Shown here: piece after piece, positions 33,970 to 41,926 of the stretch
Numbering within the stretch: the first letter of the stretch is position 1
How the letters are laid out: each line of letters begins with the position of its first letter
Assembly: GCA_021604805.1 (NCBI GenBank)
Contig: BQJR01000001.1
Span: 1,237,102-1,301,101, forward strand
DNA length: 64,000 nt
Source: Planctomycetota bacterium
GTDB lineage: Bacteria; Planctomycetota; B15-G4
Direction of reading: 5' to 3'
Notes under the pieces: model-generated
The model's input: the letters and a program-made list of their open reading frames with translations, nothing else
Told to the model about the DNA's origin: nothing
The model's database searches: none
Translations under genes and position numbers: made by a program

Positions 33970-36467
33970 CGTTGCAGGTTCTCGAAGGGGATCACGTGGC
34001 CGTCGACGCCGGTGTCGCCGGCCCACTCGGCTTCATCCACGCCGTAGCGCGCGAGCAACGTGGGGCCCACGTCGATCAAACCCGTGATGTCGGGACGCTG
34101 CAAGGCGCGGTTGCTCAGGAACACGCCCGCCACGTGCGCGGGGTCCACCGACACGTGTCCGCCCGACCAGTGGTTCGTGTTCGGCGTGACGACGGCGCTG
34201 TCGAGCCCGCCCATGGTGTTGTTCCACGACACGCGGTGGTACGGCGAGAAGCCCAGGAAGATGTCGGCCATGCCGTCGTGCTCGACTTCGCGAGCGACAC
34301 CGCGCACGTACTGCTCGTGCTTGCCGTGCACGACCCACGGGCCGTGGAAGATGTCGCGCGTCTTCGAGGCCGAGGTCACGAGCAGGTCGCCCGTCTCGGG
34401 ATGACGCATCTCCATGAGCGCCGCTTGGATCTCGGCCACGGTGGCGTCGTAGTCCTCTTGCTTCACGATGCCCGACGGCTCGCGGCCTTCGAGGTTGATG
34501 AAGATCTTGCCGAGCCCCATCGAGTAGGCCTTGCTCTTGCTCCAGTCCACGAAGCCCAGCAGGCCCTGCTTCTTGAGCTCGTCGAGGGGCAAGGTCTCAC
34601 CGTTCTTGCCGGCCTTGGGCACCAGGAAGCCGAGCTCCATGAGCGCGTTGTTCAGGTTGACGCCCCAGCGGAAGGACGTGAAGCCGTGATCGGCCACGAT
34701 GAGCAGCAGGCAGTCGTCGCCGAACTCGCCGGCTTCGATGCGATCCAGCACGCCCCCCACGATGCGGTCGGCTTCCTTGTAGACCTCGGGCAGCGCGCGA
34801 CCGAGCGGGAACTCACGCCCCCAGGCGTGCATGGTCTGCGCCGCGTACTCGGGGTCGTGTGCGGGGTGCTCGGTGTCGTACTCGCGGAAGAGCATGTGGC
34901 CGATGCGGTCGGTGGTGGAGAACACCTGGTAGTAGAGGTCCCAATCCTGCGGGCGCTCCATGGCCCAGTTGAGGATCTCCACGCGCTTGGCCTCGGTGGA
35001 CACGATGTCGTCGAGGAAAGACTGCGGCGAGAAGTCGGTGTCCTTCTGGTCCTTGAGCGGGTTGGTCATGCAGGCCCAACCGAGCGTCTCGTAGTGGTCG
35101 CCGATGCCTTCGGCGATCTCGCGCGAGAAGCCGGGCGGCGCCGAGATCGGCAGGTAGGGCAGCGGCTGGTACGGGTCGACCTGGATCGGCGGCACGAAGA
35201 GACGCACTTCGTCGGGGCCGGCGGCCATCAGGTGGAAGCGCACGATGGCGTGCGCGCTGTAGCCCCCACCGAAGACGAACTCGATCGGCGTGAAGTCGGT
35301 CCAGTCGCCCACCTCGAGCGGGAGCTTCTGACCGGCGATCTCGATCGTGACCTTGCCGTCGCTGCGCTCTTCGTCGTTCGACACCACGCTGAACGAGACC
35401 TTGGTGTCCTCGTTGGAGCGGCGCCAGTCTTCGTACTCCGACTCCAGCTCGCGCTTGCGGTCTTCGAGCGCTTGCACGTCGCCTTCGGAGTTGTCGCGGT
35501 GCGCGAGTTGCTGCTCGACGACGTCGATGTCGTGCTTGAAGCGCGCCGTCTCGAACCAGTTCTTCGGCCCGACGAGCTCTGCGCGCGCTTCGAGGCCGTC
35601 GCGCTCATCGAAGTACATCTTGCGGATGCGGCCGCCGGAGCCGGTGGACTTCTCCAGGCTCCACACGTCGTCGGTGTAGATCGACCAGCTGCCGGGCGAG
35701 TTGCTGATGTCCTTCACGCCGAGGCCCGAGAGCAGCTTGGTGTTCGGGCCTTCGTTGTCGGGCGGGAAGGTGGACGCGACCTGCACGCCCATCATGCGCA
35801 CGCCGGCGGCGTCGAGATGGGTCCAGAAGTTCGTGCCCTGCATCGGGTTGATCTCGTAGGGCAGCTTGCCGTCGGCGGGCAAGGTGTCGCCCATCCCGGA
35901 GGCCCAGGTCCAACCGCCGAAGGCAGCACCGAGCCCGAGCACGAGCGCGATGACCACGTTGAGACGCAGCAGCTGCTTGGCGAGCAGGAACACGAGCAGC
36001 AGCGCGCCGCCGGCGGCCACGCGCGTGAACTGCACCGGGTCGGTCATGCCGAAGGGCAGCTCGATGAACTCGCTGGCGTCGATGGTGGTGGCGTCGCCGA
36101 GCATGGCCTTGGGCATCGGGCCGCCGGTGCGCGCGCCGTTGGCGTCGCGACTGAAGAAGCGGCTCACGAAGCCGCCCACGCCCGTCTTGCCGGGGTTCTG
36201 TCCGGTGTTGAACACGGCCCACGACACCGGCGACTGCGCCGGGTTGCTGGTCTCCAGGCGCTGGAACAGGCCGCCATCGCGCAACTTCTTCAAGTTGGGG
36301 AGCAGGCCTTCGTCGATGTACTGGGAGGTGAGCGCCTGATCCATGCCGTCGAAACCGAGCACGATCGTCTTGGGCTTGTCCTGGCCAGCGGCGAAGGGCG
36401 CCAGCATCACGAGGAGTGCCGGCAGAAGGAGACCGAGCATGGCGCTCGAGCTGGTACGAAGAGTCAT
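33966..36467 (-). CDS. Alkaline phosphatase superfamily phosphodiesterase with membrane insert
   Basis: An 833-residue secreted or membrane-held enzyme of the nucleotide pyrophosphatase/phosphodiesterase type. After a signal peptide ending near FAAGQ, VLGFDGMDQAL supplies the first metal aspartate and SPVSWAVFNTGQNPG the likely nucleophile. Two hydrophobic segments at about 155-195 (VAAGGALLLVFLLAKQLL, LNVVIALVLGLGAAFGG) form a hairpin in the middle of the catalytic domain. A coiled coil follows (about 310-350). Metal ligands reappear late: LLIVADHGFTSF and TNHWSGGHVS. A phosphate or sulfate ester substrate is likely. ATGA overlap with the SDR gene downstream suggests cooperation. The ATG at 36467 is preferred; a TTG nine bases upstream is less likely. 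Confidence 0.82.
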   Translation of the reverse strand: MTLRTSSSAMLGLLLPALLVMLAPFAAGQDKPKTIVLGFDGMDQALTSQYIDEGLLPNLKKLRDGGLFQRLETSNPAQSPVSWAVFNTGQNPGKTGVGGFVSRFFSRDANGARTGGPMPKAMLGDATTIDASEFIELPFGMTDPVQFTRVAAGGALLLVFLLAKQLLRLNVVIALVLGLGAAFGGWTWASGMGDTLPADGKLPYEINPMQGTNFWTHLDAAGVRMMGVQVASTFPPDNEGPNTKLLSGLGVKDISNSPGSWSIYTDDVWSLEKSTGSGGRIRKMYFDERDGLEARAELVGPKNWFETARFKHDIDVVEQQLAHRDNSEGDVQALEDRKRELESEYEDWRRSNEDTKVSFSVVSNDEERSDGKVTIEIAGQKLPLEVGDWTDFTPIEFVFGGGYSAHAIVRFHLMAAGPDEVRLFVPPIQVDPYQPLPYLPISAPPGFSREIAEGIGDHYETLGWACMTNPLKDQKDTDFSPQSFLDDIVSTEAKRVEILNWAMERPQDWDLYYQVFSTTDRIGHMLFREYDTEHPAHDPEYAAQTMHAWGREFPLGRALPEVYKEADRIVGGVLDRIEAGEFGDDCLLLIVADHGFTSFRWGVNLNNALMELGFLVPKAGKNGETLPLDELKKQGLLGFVDWSKSKAYSMGLGKIFINLEGREPSGIVKQEDYDATVAEIQAALMEMRHPETGDLLVTSASKTRDIFHGPWVVHGKHEQYVRGVAREVEHDGMADIFLGFSPYHRVSWNNTMGGLDSAVVTPNTNHWSGGHVSVDPAHVAGVFLSNRALQRPDITGLIDVGPTLLARYGVDEAEWAGDTGVDGHVIPFENLQR

Positions 36468-36544
36468 GGTCGGCAATCCGCAGCGTCGGATGAGAGGGCC
36501 CAGCCGGGCACAATAGGGAGAACCCGAGGGAGCTTCCAGTCCAC

Positions 36545-37618
36545 ATGAAGAGCAGCAGTGTCGGTATCACGGTGGTGCTCATCGCAGGCGGCGTGTTGGC
36601 CGCCCTGTGCGCCGTGGTGTTGCTGCTCCAGTGGCCGGATGAACCGGGAAGAGCCGAGCAGGTTACCCCGCTCAAGCTCACACCGCTCCAAAGGAGTGGC
36701 GGAGAGGCCTCGCTGCCGCGCTTGCCGACGGCCAGGCAGCCCGCACGCAAAAAGGAGGGTCCGCAACGCGTCACGCCCCCACCGCGCCCGCGGGCCGGTC
36801 CCGACTCGATCGTGGGCCGCGTGGTCGACGGCGCCACCGACAAGGTGGTCCCCGACTTCCAGGTGCAGATCTTCCCTGCGCGCGCCGACCTCGACCCGAT
36901 GAGCCGCTTCGGCGAGGTGGCGCCTGAGGCCTTCCATCACCGCGAGGGCGTGTTCCGGCTGCCTCAGAAGCCCGGCAAGTACGACGTGGTCGTGCTCGCC
37001 CCAGGCTTCGAACCGAGCGTGATCCGCGAGTGGCTCGTGCCCGCCGCCGACGGCCGCCCGGTGCGCGTCCCGCTCGACCGCGGCCCGGGCATCAGCGGCA
37101 CCGTGATCGATGCCTACAACGGCCAGCCGCTCGTCGGGGTGCCCGTCTACCTGCACATCGTGCGGCTCGACGACCCCGAATCCGTGGTCACCCAGCGCCG
37201 CCGCGCGATCACCCAGCACGACGGCCGTTACAGCTTCTCGCCGCTGCCGTCGGGTCAATACAGCCTGAGCCTGCTCGAACCCACCAATCGCACCGACTTC
37301 GCCGGCGGCGTCTGGGTCGGCAAGGGCACCACCCTGCGCGACCTCTACCTGCTGCCGCGTCACACCGTGGTGTTCCGGGTGCATGAGATCGACGGCCGCC
37401 CGGCCCCTGGAGCCCGCGTCACCTTGCAGGGCAACGGCACCTCGCAGTCGGTCGTGGCCAACGACGCCGGCCAGCTCGTGATGGAGCACCTGCTCGACGG
37501 AACCTACAGCGTGGACGTACTCCACGAGGGCTTCGAGTCGATCAGCGAGGAGCTGTTCCTGGAGGGCGGCGCGGGCCAGCACCTGAGTCACCTTTATCTC
37601 CGAGCCTTCGCCGACTGA
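36545..37618 (+). CDS. Membrane-anchored carboxypeptidase-regulatory-like domain protein
   Basis: A 357-residue protein with one N-terminal membrane segment (about 8-28), a Pro/Lys/Arg-rich linker (about 40-85), and a beta-rich exterior part. It contains repeated Ig-like carboxypeptidase-regulatory modules of the GxV.D..G.P..G..V type: GRVVDGATDKVVPDFQV, GTVIDAYNGQPLVGVPVYL and a third at RVHEIDGRPAPGARVTL. Such modules stiffen or attach proteins in the envelope. It resembles the larger protein at 53027 in anchor and domain order. It is divergent from the phosphodiesterase gene. GGGAG lies 12 bases before the ATG. Confidence 0.72.
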   Translation: MKSSSVGITVVLIAGGVLAALCAVVLLLQWPDEPGRAEQVTPLKLTPLQRSGGEASLPRLPTARQPARKKEGPQRVTPPPRPRAGPDSIVGRVVDGATDKVVPDFQVQIFPARADLDPMSRFGEVAPEAFHHREGVFRLPQKPGKYDVVVLAPGFEPSVIREWLVPAADGRPVRVPLDRGPGISGTVIDAYNGQPLVGVPVYLHIVRLDDPESVVTQRRRAITQHDGRYSFSPLPSGQYSLSLLEPTNRTDFAGGVWVGKGTTLRDLYLLPRHTVVFRVHEIDGRPAPGARVTLQGNGTSQSVVANDAGQLVMEHLLDGTYSVDVLHEGFESISEELFLEGGAGQHLSHLYLRAFAD

Positions 37619-37627
37619 CGCGCGACC

Positions 37628-37657
37628 TTGGCCCGCGCTCGTCGCTTCCGCTAGGAT
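37628..37657 (+). promoter_or_regulatory. Candidate promoter of the fabZ-lgt-rnhB-thiF operon
   Basis: TTGGCC (37628-37633), an 18-base spacer and TAGGAT (37652-37657), 32 bases before the ATG at 37690. A GGGAGG follows at 37674-37679. It would serve the four-gene run that continues to 40963. Confidence 0.4.
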
Positions 37658-37689
37658 CCGGCCTTCCTTGGTCGGGAGGCCACAGCAAG

Positions 37690-38166
37690 ATGGGCGAGAA
37701 GCTCTGTGATCCGCTTGAGTGGGCCGAGGCCCCGGTGTTGCACGATCTCGAAGCCGTGCATGCGCGCATTCCGCAGCGCTACGAGATGGGCCTGTTGCAC
37801 GGCATCCTGCACGAGGACATCGAGCAGCGCCTCGTGATCGGCTTCCACCAGAGCTCCGAGAGCGACTTCTGGGTGCGCGGCCATGTGCCCGGCCGACCGT
37901 TGATGCCCGGCGTGGTGATGGTCGAAGCCGCCGCGCAGCTCTGCGCCTACTCCACCGGCCAGTTCGTCGAGATGGAAGAGGGGCGCATCTTCGGCTTCGG
38001 CGGGCTCGACAACACGCGCTTCCGCGGTCAGGTCCTGCCGGGCCAAAAGATGTTGCTCGCCGCGCGCGTGGCACGCCTGCGTCGTCGCACCGCCTTGTTC
38101 ACCACGCAGGCCTTCGTGGAAGGCAAGCTGGTCTACGAAGGCGACATCCTCGGCGTGTCGATCTGA
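37690..38166 (+). CDS. FabZ/FabA-like 3-hydroxyacyl-ACP dehydratase
   Basis: A 158-residue hotdog-fold protein. The segment FWVRGHVPGRPLMPGVVMVE is the HxxGxPxxPG signature of the FabZ family, with His71 as catalytic base, followed by EAAAQLCAYS with the acidic partner. FabZ dehydrates 3-hydroxyacyl-ACP in fatty acid synthesis. The first 45 residues (LCDPLEWAEAPVLHDLEAVHARIPQRY would be the whole; only LEWAEAPVLHDLEAVHAR is quoted) are longer than in E. coli FabZ. It leads a tight operon with lgt seven bases downstream. Alternatives are other hotdog dehydratases; the motif supports FabZ well. Confidence 0.82.
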   Translation: MGEKLCDPLEWAEAPVLHDLEAVHARIPQRYEMGLLHGILHEDIEQRLVIGFHQSSESDFWVRGHVPGRPLMPGVVMVEAAAQLCAYSTGQFVEMEEGRIFGFGGLDNTRFRGQVLPGQKMLLAARVARLRRRTALFTTQAFVEGKLVYEGDILGVSI

Positions 38167-38172
38167 GGCTGC

Positions 38173-38970
38173 ATGTACCCGATCCTCTTCCGCCTGCCTG
38201 AATGGCTGGGCCACTTCCCGGTGCGTTCGTTCAGCATGATGGTGCTGATCGGCGTGCTCCTCGCAGGCCGCTGGGCGGGCAAGCGCTTCAAGCAGATCGG
38301 CATCGAAAAAGACGGCGCGCTCGACGAGTTCGTCTTCTGGGTGCTGATCACGGGCTTCGTGGGCGCGCGGCTCACCTACGTGGCGGTGCACCCCGACGTG
38401 TACCGCAACATCGTGTCGCTGGTGGCGGTGTGGGAAGGCGGCATCGTGTCCTACGGCGGCTTCTTCGGCGGCGCCATCGGCGGTTGGTTCTTCGCGCGCA
38501 AGCACGGCGTGCCTTTCGCGCGCCTGGCCGACGTGGGCCTGCCCGCACTCTCGCTGGGCCAGATCTTCGGCCGCATCGGCTGCCTGCTCGTGGGCGACGA
38601 CCACGGGCGCCCGTGGGACGGCCCCTGGTCCGTGACCTTCACCGGCAAACCCGAGAGCCTGATCCCGCCCGAGCTCGTGGGCGTGCCGCTGCACCCCAGC
38701 CAGATCTACCTGTCGCTGATGAACGTGGTGATCTTCAGCGCGGCGCTGTGGGTCTGGAAGCGACGTCGCTTCGACGGCCAGGTCGCGGGCGTGACCATGC
38801 TGCTCTACGCGCTCGGTCGCTTCCTCGTGGAGTTCACCCGCGGCGACGACCGCGCGCGCGGCATCTACGGCGCCTTCTCGACCGCGCAATGGTGGAGCCT
38901 CGTCACCGCCGGGCTGGCCGTGCTGCTGTTGCTCTTCATGCGACGCCGCAGCGAGAGTCAGCCGGCATGA
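38173..38970 (+). CDS. lgt: Prolipoprotein diacylglyceryl transferase (Lgt)
   Basis: Lgt moves a diacylglyceryl group from phosphatidylglycerol to the lipobox cysteine of prelipoproteins in the inner membrane. The 265 residues have about seven hydrophobic segments. Seen motifs: GGFFGGAIGGWFFARK (substrate loop region), GRIGCLLVGDDHGRPWDGPW with the conserved GRIGC, and HPSQIYLSLMN near the third cytoplasmic loop. ATG lies seven bases after the fabZ-like stop; ATGA overlap with the rnhB gene follows. The four or more lipoproteins in this window would be its substrates. Confidence 0.95.
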   Translation: MYPILFRLPEWLGHFPVRSFSMMVLIGVLLAGRWAGKRFKQIGIEKDGALDEFVFWVLITGFVGARLTYVAVHPDVYRNIVSLVAVWEGGIVSYGGFFGGAIGGWFFARKHGVPFARLADVGLPALSLGQIFGRIGCLLVGDDHGRPWDGPWSVTFTGKPESLIPPELVGVPLHPSQIYLSLMNVVIFSAALWVWKRRRFDGQVAGVTMLLYALGRFLVEFTRGDDRARGIYGAFSTAQWWSLVTAGLAVLLLLFMRRRSESQPA

Positions 38971-39926
38971 CACTCGTGGCTGGGCTCGACGAAGCCGGCT
39001 ACGGCCCACTGCTCGGACCGCTGGTGGTCGCCGCCGCCGCCTACCGCCTCAACGATGGCGTGGACGAGTCCGCGCTCAACGACCTGGTGCGCGACACCGC
39101 CGTGCTCGAACACGGCCTCCCCACCGCCGACAGCAAGGCGCTCTACCACTCCGGCGGAAGCATCGCGCGCATCGAGCTCTCCACGCTCGGTCACTTGCAC
39201 CTGCTGCACGGCAGCGCGCCCGACACGCTCGGTGGCCTGCTCGAACACAGCGTGGACCCGTGCCTCGAGGAGTTCGACGCGCTGCCCTGGTACCACGAGG
39301 CCCTCGCCGCGCGCCCGCTGCCGAGCGTGACCACGCAGCAGCTGATCGCGGAGCGCGCCGCCTGGCACGCCGAGAACCTCGCGCAACGCGGCGCGCAGAT
39401 CGCCGACCTCGTGCTCGCTCCCGTGCCCGTGCCGCGCTTCAACGCGATCACCACGCCCGCGGGCAGCAAGGCGCACACGCTCTTCGAAACCACCGCGCGT
39501 CTGATCCGTCATCTCGTGGACACGCACCCCGACGAAGAACTCGTGATCCACGTGGACCGCCAGGGCGGGCGCATCCACTACGGCGAGCCGCTGAGTCGCG
39601 CCTTCCCGATGGCGCCGTTGACCACGCTGCACGAACGCACGCAAGAGTCGGCGTACCGCTTGGCCTGGCCGGGCCGCGCGCCGGTGCACATCGACTTCCG
39701 CGTGAAGGCCGACGACGAACGCGCGCCCGTGGCGCTGGCCTCCGTGGCCGCCAAGACCCTGCGCGAACTCTGCATGGGCGTGCTCAATACCTGGTTCACG
39801 AAGCAGATCCCCGGCCTCGCCCCCAGCGCCGGCTACGGCCGCGACGCGCAACGCTTCCTGCTCGCCGTGGATCGCAGCGTGCTCGAGTCGGGCGCCACGC
39901 GCGACGACTTCGTGCGCTGCCGATGA
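38967..39926 (+). CDS. rnhB: Ribonuclease HII-like protein with a large insert
   Basis: RNase HII cuts RNA in RNA-DNA hybrids and at single ribonucleotides. The protein begins with GLDEAGYGPLLGPLVVAA, whose DE pair matches the first two catalytic acids, then TADSKAL (the DSK motif). The third acid is likely in IHVDRQGG and the last in KADDERAPVALASVAAKTLR, where the lysine-AAK region fits the family. At 319 residues it is about 110 longer than standard RNase HII; the extra part (about residues 75-160) is a helical insert not seen in the short enzymes. It may be an active but divergent HII. It is coupled to lgt and thiF by ATGA overlaps. Confidence 0.75.
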   Translation: MTLVAGLDEAGYGPLLGPLVVAAAAYRLNDGVDESALNDLVRDTAVLEHGLPTADSKALYHSGGSIARIELSTLGHLHLLHGSAPDTLGGLLEHSVDPCLEEFDALPWYHEALAARPLPSVTTQQLIAERAAWHAENLAQRGAQIADLVLAPVPVPRFNAITTPAGSKAHTLFETTARLIRHLVDTHPDEELVIHVDRQGGRIHYGEPLSRAFPMAPLTTLHERTQESAYRLAWPGRAPVHIDFRVKADDERAPVALASVAAKTLRELCMGVLNTWFTKQIPGLAPSAGYGRDAQRFLLAVDRSVLESGATRDDFVRCR

Positions 39927-40963
39927 GCGAACGTCACCTTCGGCAAGAACGCCTGCCGCAGATCGGTGTCGACGGGCAAACGAAACTCGCGCGCGCTCGC
40001 GTGGCGATCGTGGGTGTCGGCGCGACGGGCAGTCATCTGGCCGCGATGCTCGGTCGCGCGGGCGTGGGTCGACGCGGTGAGAGCGGCGCCCCCGACGGAC
40101 TGCTGCGTCTCATCGATCGCGACATCGTCGAGCTGAGCAACCTGCCGCGGCAGACGCTCTTCACTCAGCGCGATGTCGACGACGTGCGCCCCAAGGCGCT
40201 GGCCGCCGCCGAAGCGCTGAGCGCCATCGACCCGGAGCTCAACGTGGAGCCGGTGGTCGGCGACCTCACGGCCGACCGCGCGGAGGAACTCCTCGGCAAC
40301 GTGGACCTCGTGCTCGACGGCACCGACAACTTCCCCACGCGCCTGCTGGTCAACGACCTCTGCGTGCGCGACCGCCGCCCGTTCATCTACTGCGGCGCCG
40401 TGGGCCTCGAAGGTCAGCTGCTCGTGGTCACGCCCGGCGGTCCGTGCTTGCGCTGCTACGTGCCCGAGTTGCCGCCACCCGGCAGCTTGCCGACTTGCGA
40501 GACGGCGGGCGTGCTCGGTTCGGTGGTCGCGCAGGTCACGTCGCTGGTGGCTACCGAGGCCGTCAAGTTGCTGCTCGGTGCCGACGCACTGCGCGCCGGT
40601 GAGGTCTTCGTGATCGACGGGTGGCGCGGCGAGACACGTCACCTGAAACTGCCGCGCGATCCCGCTTGCCCGTGCTGCGGCGCCGGCGAACATCCGTACC
40701 TCACGGAAGCGCCCGCCGCCGAAGCCACGCAACTCTGCGGCAAGGACGCCGTGCAGCTGCCCGCCAGCGGCGCGCGCGTGGATCTCGACGAGGCGGCGCA
40801 ACGCTTGGCGTCTCTCGGCGACGTGCACCTGAGCCGCTTCCTGTTGCGACTCGACACGCCCGAACGCCGCGTGCTGCTCTTCGCCGACGGCCGCGTGGTC
40901 ATGGGCGGCACGCGCGACCCCGCCGAAGCGCGCAGCCTGCGCGCGCGCTTGCTCGGCGACTAG
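39923..40963 (+). CDS. ThiF/MoeB/HesA-family E1-like adenylyltransferase
   Basis: A 346-residue protein with the ubiquitin-activating fold. The ATP loop is VAIVGVGATGSHLAAMLG, the conserved arginine region is SNLPRQTLFTQ, DLVLDGTDNFPTR is the metal/ATP aspartate motif, and two zinc pairs appear, CLRC and CPCC. The catalytic cysteine for thioester transfer is likely in LPTCETAGVL. The last 100 residues (from about 250) resemble a rhodanese-type or regulatory end, but lack the CxxGxR loop. ThiF or MoeB adenylylates the C-terminus of a sulfur-carrier protein (ThiS/MoaD); neither is nearby, so the partner is unknown. Last gene of the fabZ operon. Confidence 0.85.
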   Translation: MSERHLRQERLPQIGVDGQTKLARARVAIVGVGATGSHLAAMLGRAGVGRRGESGAPDGLLRLIDRDIVELSNLPRQTLFTQRDVDDVRPKALAAAEALSAIDPELNVEPVVGDLTADRAEELLGNVDLVLDGTDNFPTRLLVNDLCVRDRRPFIYCGAVGLEGQLLVVTPGGPCLRCYVPELPPPGSLPTCETAGVLGSVVAQVTSLVATEAVKLLLGADALRAGEVFVIDGWRGETRHLKLPRDPACPCCGAGEHPYLTEAPAAEATQLCGKDAVQLPASGARVDLDEAAQRLASLGDVHLSRFLLRLDTPERRVLLFADGRVVMGGTRDPAEARSLRARLLGD

Positions 40964-40994
40964 CTGCGTGAGCGGCGCGAGCGCGCCGTCGCAG
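40964..40994. terminator. Hairpin between thiF and the convergent lipoprotein gene
   Basis: CTGCG (40964-40968) pairs with CGCAG (40990-40994) and an inner GGCGC (40974-40978) with GCGCC (40983-40987) around a GAGC loop. It starts directly after the thiF stop and ends just before the lipoprotein stop, so it should serve both directions. Confidence 0.5.
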
Positions 40995-40997
40995 ACA

Positions 40998-41897
40998 TCA
41001 GGGCTGTGGCGCGGGCTCGCCCGCTTCGTCGGCGGCGCGTTTGCGGTTCCAGGCGAGGTAGGCCTCGCGACCGGATGCGTCGAGCAGCACCTCGTGGATC
41101 GCCTCGAAACGCAAGCGCATCTGCTGGCTCGGCTCGAAGGGGCGCGTGCGCGCGGTGTCGTCGTCCCAGGGATCGAATCCGACGAAGCCTGCGAGCAGAT
41201 CCCAGAACTGCAGCGGGTGCACTTCCACGCTGGCGCCCACCAACACGAGGTGCGCGTTCAGGCCCACACCCCAGCGGTCACCGAGGTCGGCGTAGTACGG
41301 GGCGTTCTCGTCGGGGAGGTGTTCGCTGCTGCCACTGGCCACCAGACCACTGCGCGTGCCGGCCAGCGCCAGGTAGCGCTCGTAGCCGAGGCTGTTGCTG
41401 CGCTGGAAGAGCGCCAAGCCGAGTGAGCGCTCGGGGTGCCACCCCACGCCCACGCCCTTCGACTCACCGAGCATCAGCGGCAAGTACTGCGTGATGTGCG
41501 CGTCGACGCGCAGGCCCACACCCAGGTCGAACTCGAGACTGATCAGGTCGAACACGTCGAGCACGCGGTCGGGCAACCAGAGCGCGGCGCGTTCCCACAG
41601 CGGACGTTCCTGCGGCTCGCGCATGCCGCGCCACGCACCGGGTCGCTCAGCCCGCGCGAGCGCCTCGGGCGACAGCTGCGCGCGCACACTCGTCTCGAGG
41701 TCGCGCTCGGGATCCACACGGTCCACCGCGCGCGCCGCACGCAGAGCCGCCATGGGTTGATCACCGCGCGCCAGCTGCCACGCGTCGGCCGCGACGCCTT
41801 CCACGATGCCGTGGATCTGCTCGGGCCGTCGACTCAGGGGGGAGCCACAGGCGCCGACCACGAGACACAGCATCCACAGCGAGTTCCGTCGGGTCAT
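40998..41897 (-). CDS. Hypothetical lipoprotein
   Basis: A 299-residue protein with a short signal sequence ending in the lipobox VGAC (cysteine about residue 17), so it should be a periplasmic lipoprotein. The body is mixed and Trp/Asp-rich, with a repeated beta pattern (LDVFDLISLEFDLGVGLRVD, VGLNAHLVLVGASVEVHPL) that resembles membrane-associated beta-barrel or porin-like pieces but is too short for a full barrel. No enzyme motif is recognised. A strong GGAG lies seven bases before the ATG at 41897. It follows the TPR/CHAT-like gene by 29 bases on the same strand, so the two probably share a transcript. Confidence 0.68.
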   Translation of the reverse strand: MTRRNSLWMLCLVVGACGSPLSRRPEQIHGIVEGVAADAWQLARGDQPMAALRAARAVDRVDPERDLETSVRAQLSPEALARAERPGAWRGMREPQERPLWERAALWLPDRVLDVFDLISLEFDLGVGLRVDAHITQYLPLMLGESKGVGVGWHPERSLGLALFQRSNSLGYERYLALAGTRSGLVASGSSEHLPDENAPYYADLGDRWGVGLNAHLVLVGASVEVHPLQFWDLLAGFVGFDPWDDDTARTRPFEPSQQMRLRFEAIHEVLLDASGREAYLAWNRKRAADEAGEPAPQP

Positions 41898-41926
41898 CTC
41901 AAGCTCCTCATGAGTGCGCGCCGTGC

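Noticed and set aside
33972..36548. An 858-residue plus-strand frame over the phosphodiesterase
   Set aside because: Antisense shadow: the composition is unnaturally rich in His, Val and Glu and lacks any domain, while the minus strand has a signal peptide and the metal motifs.
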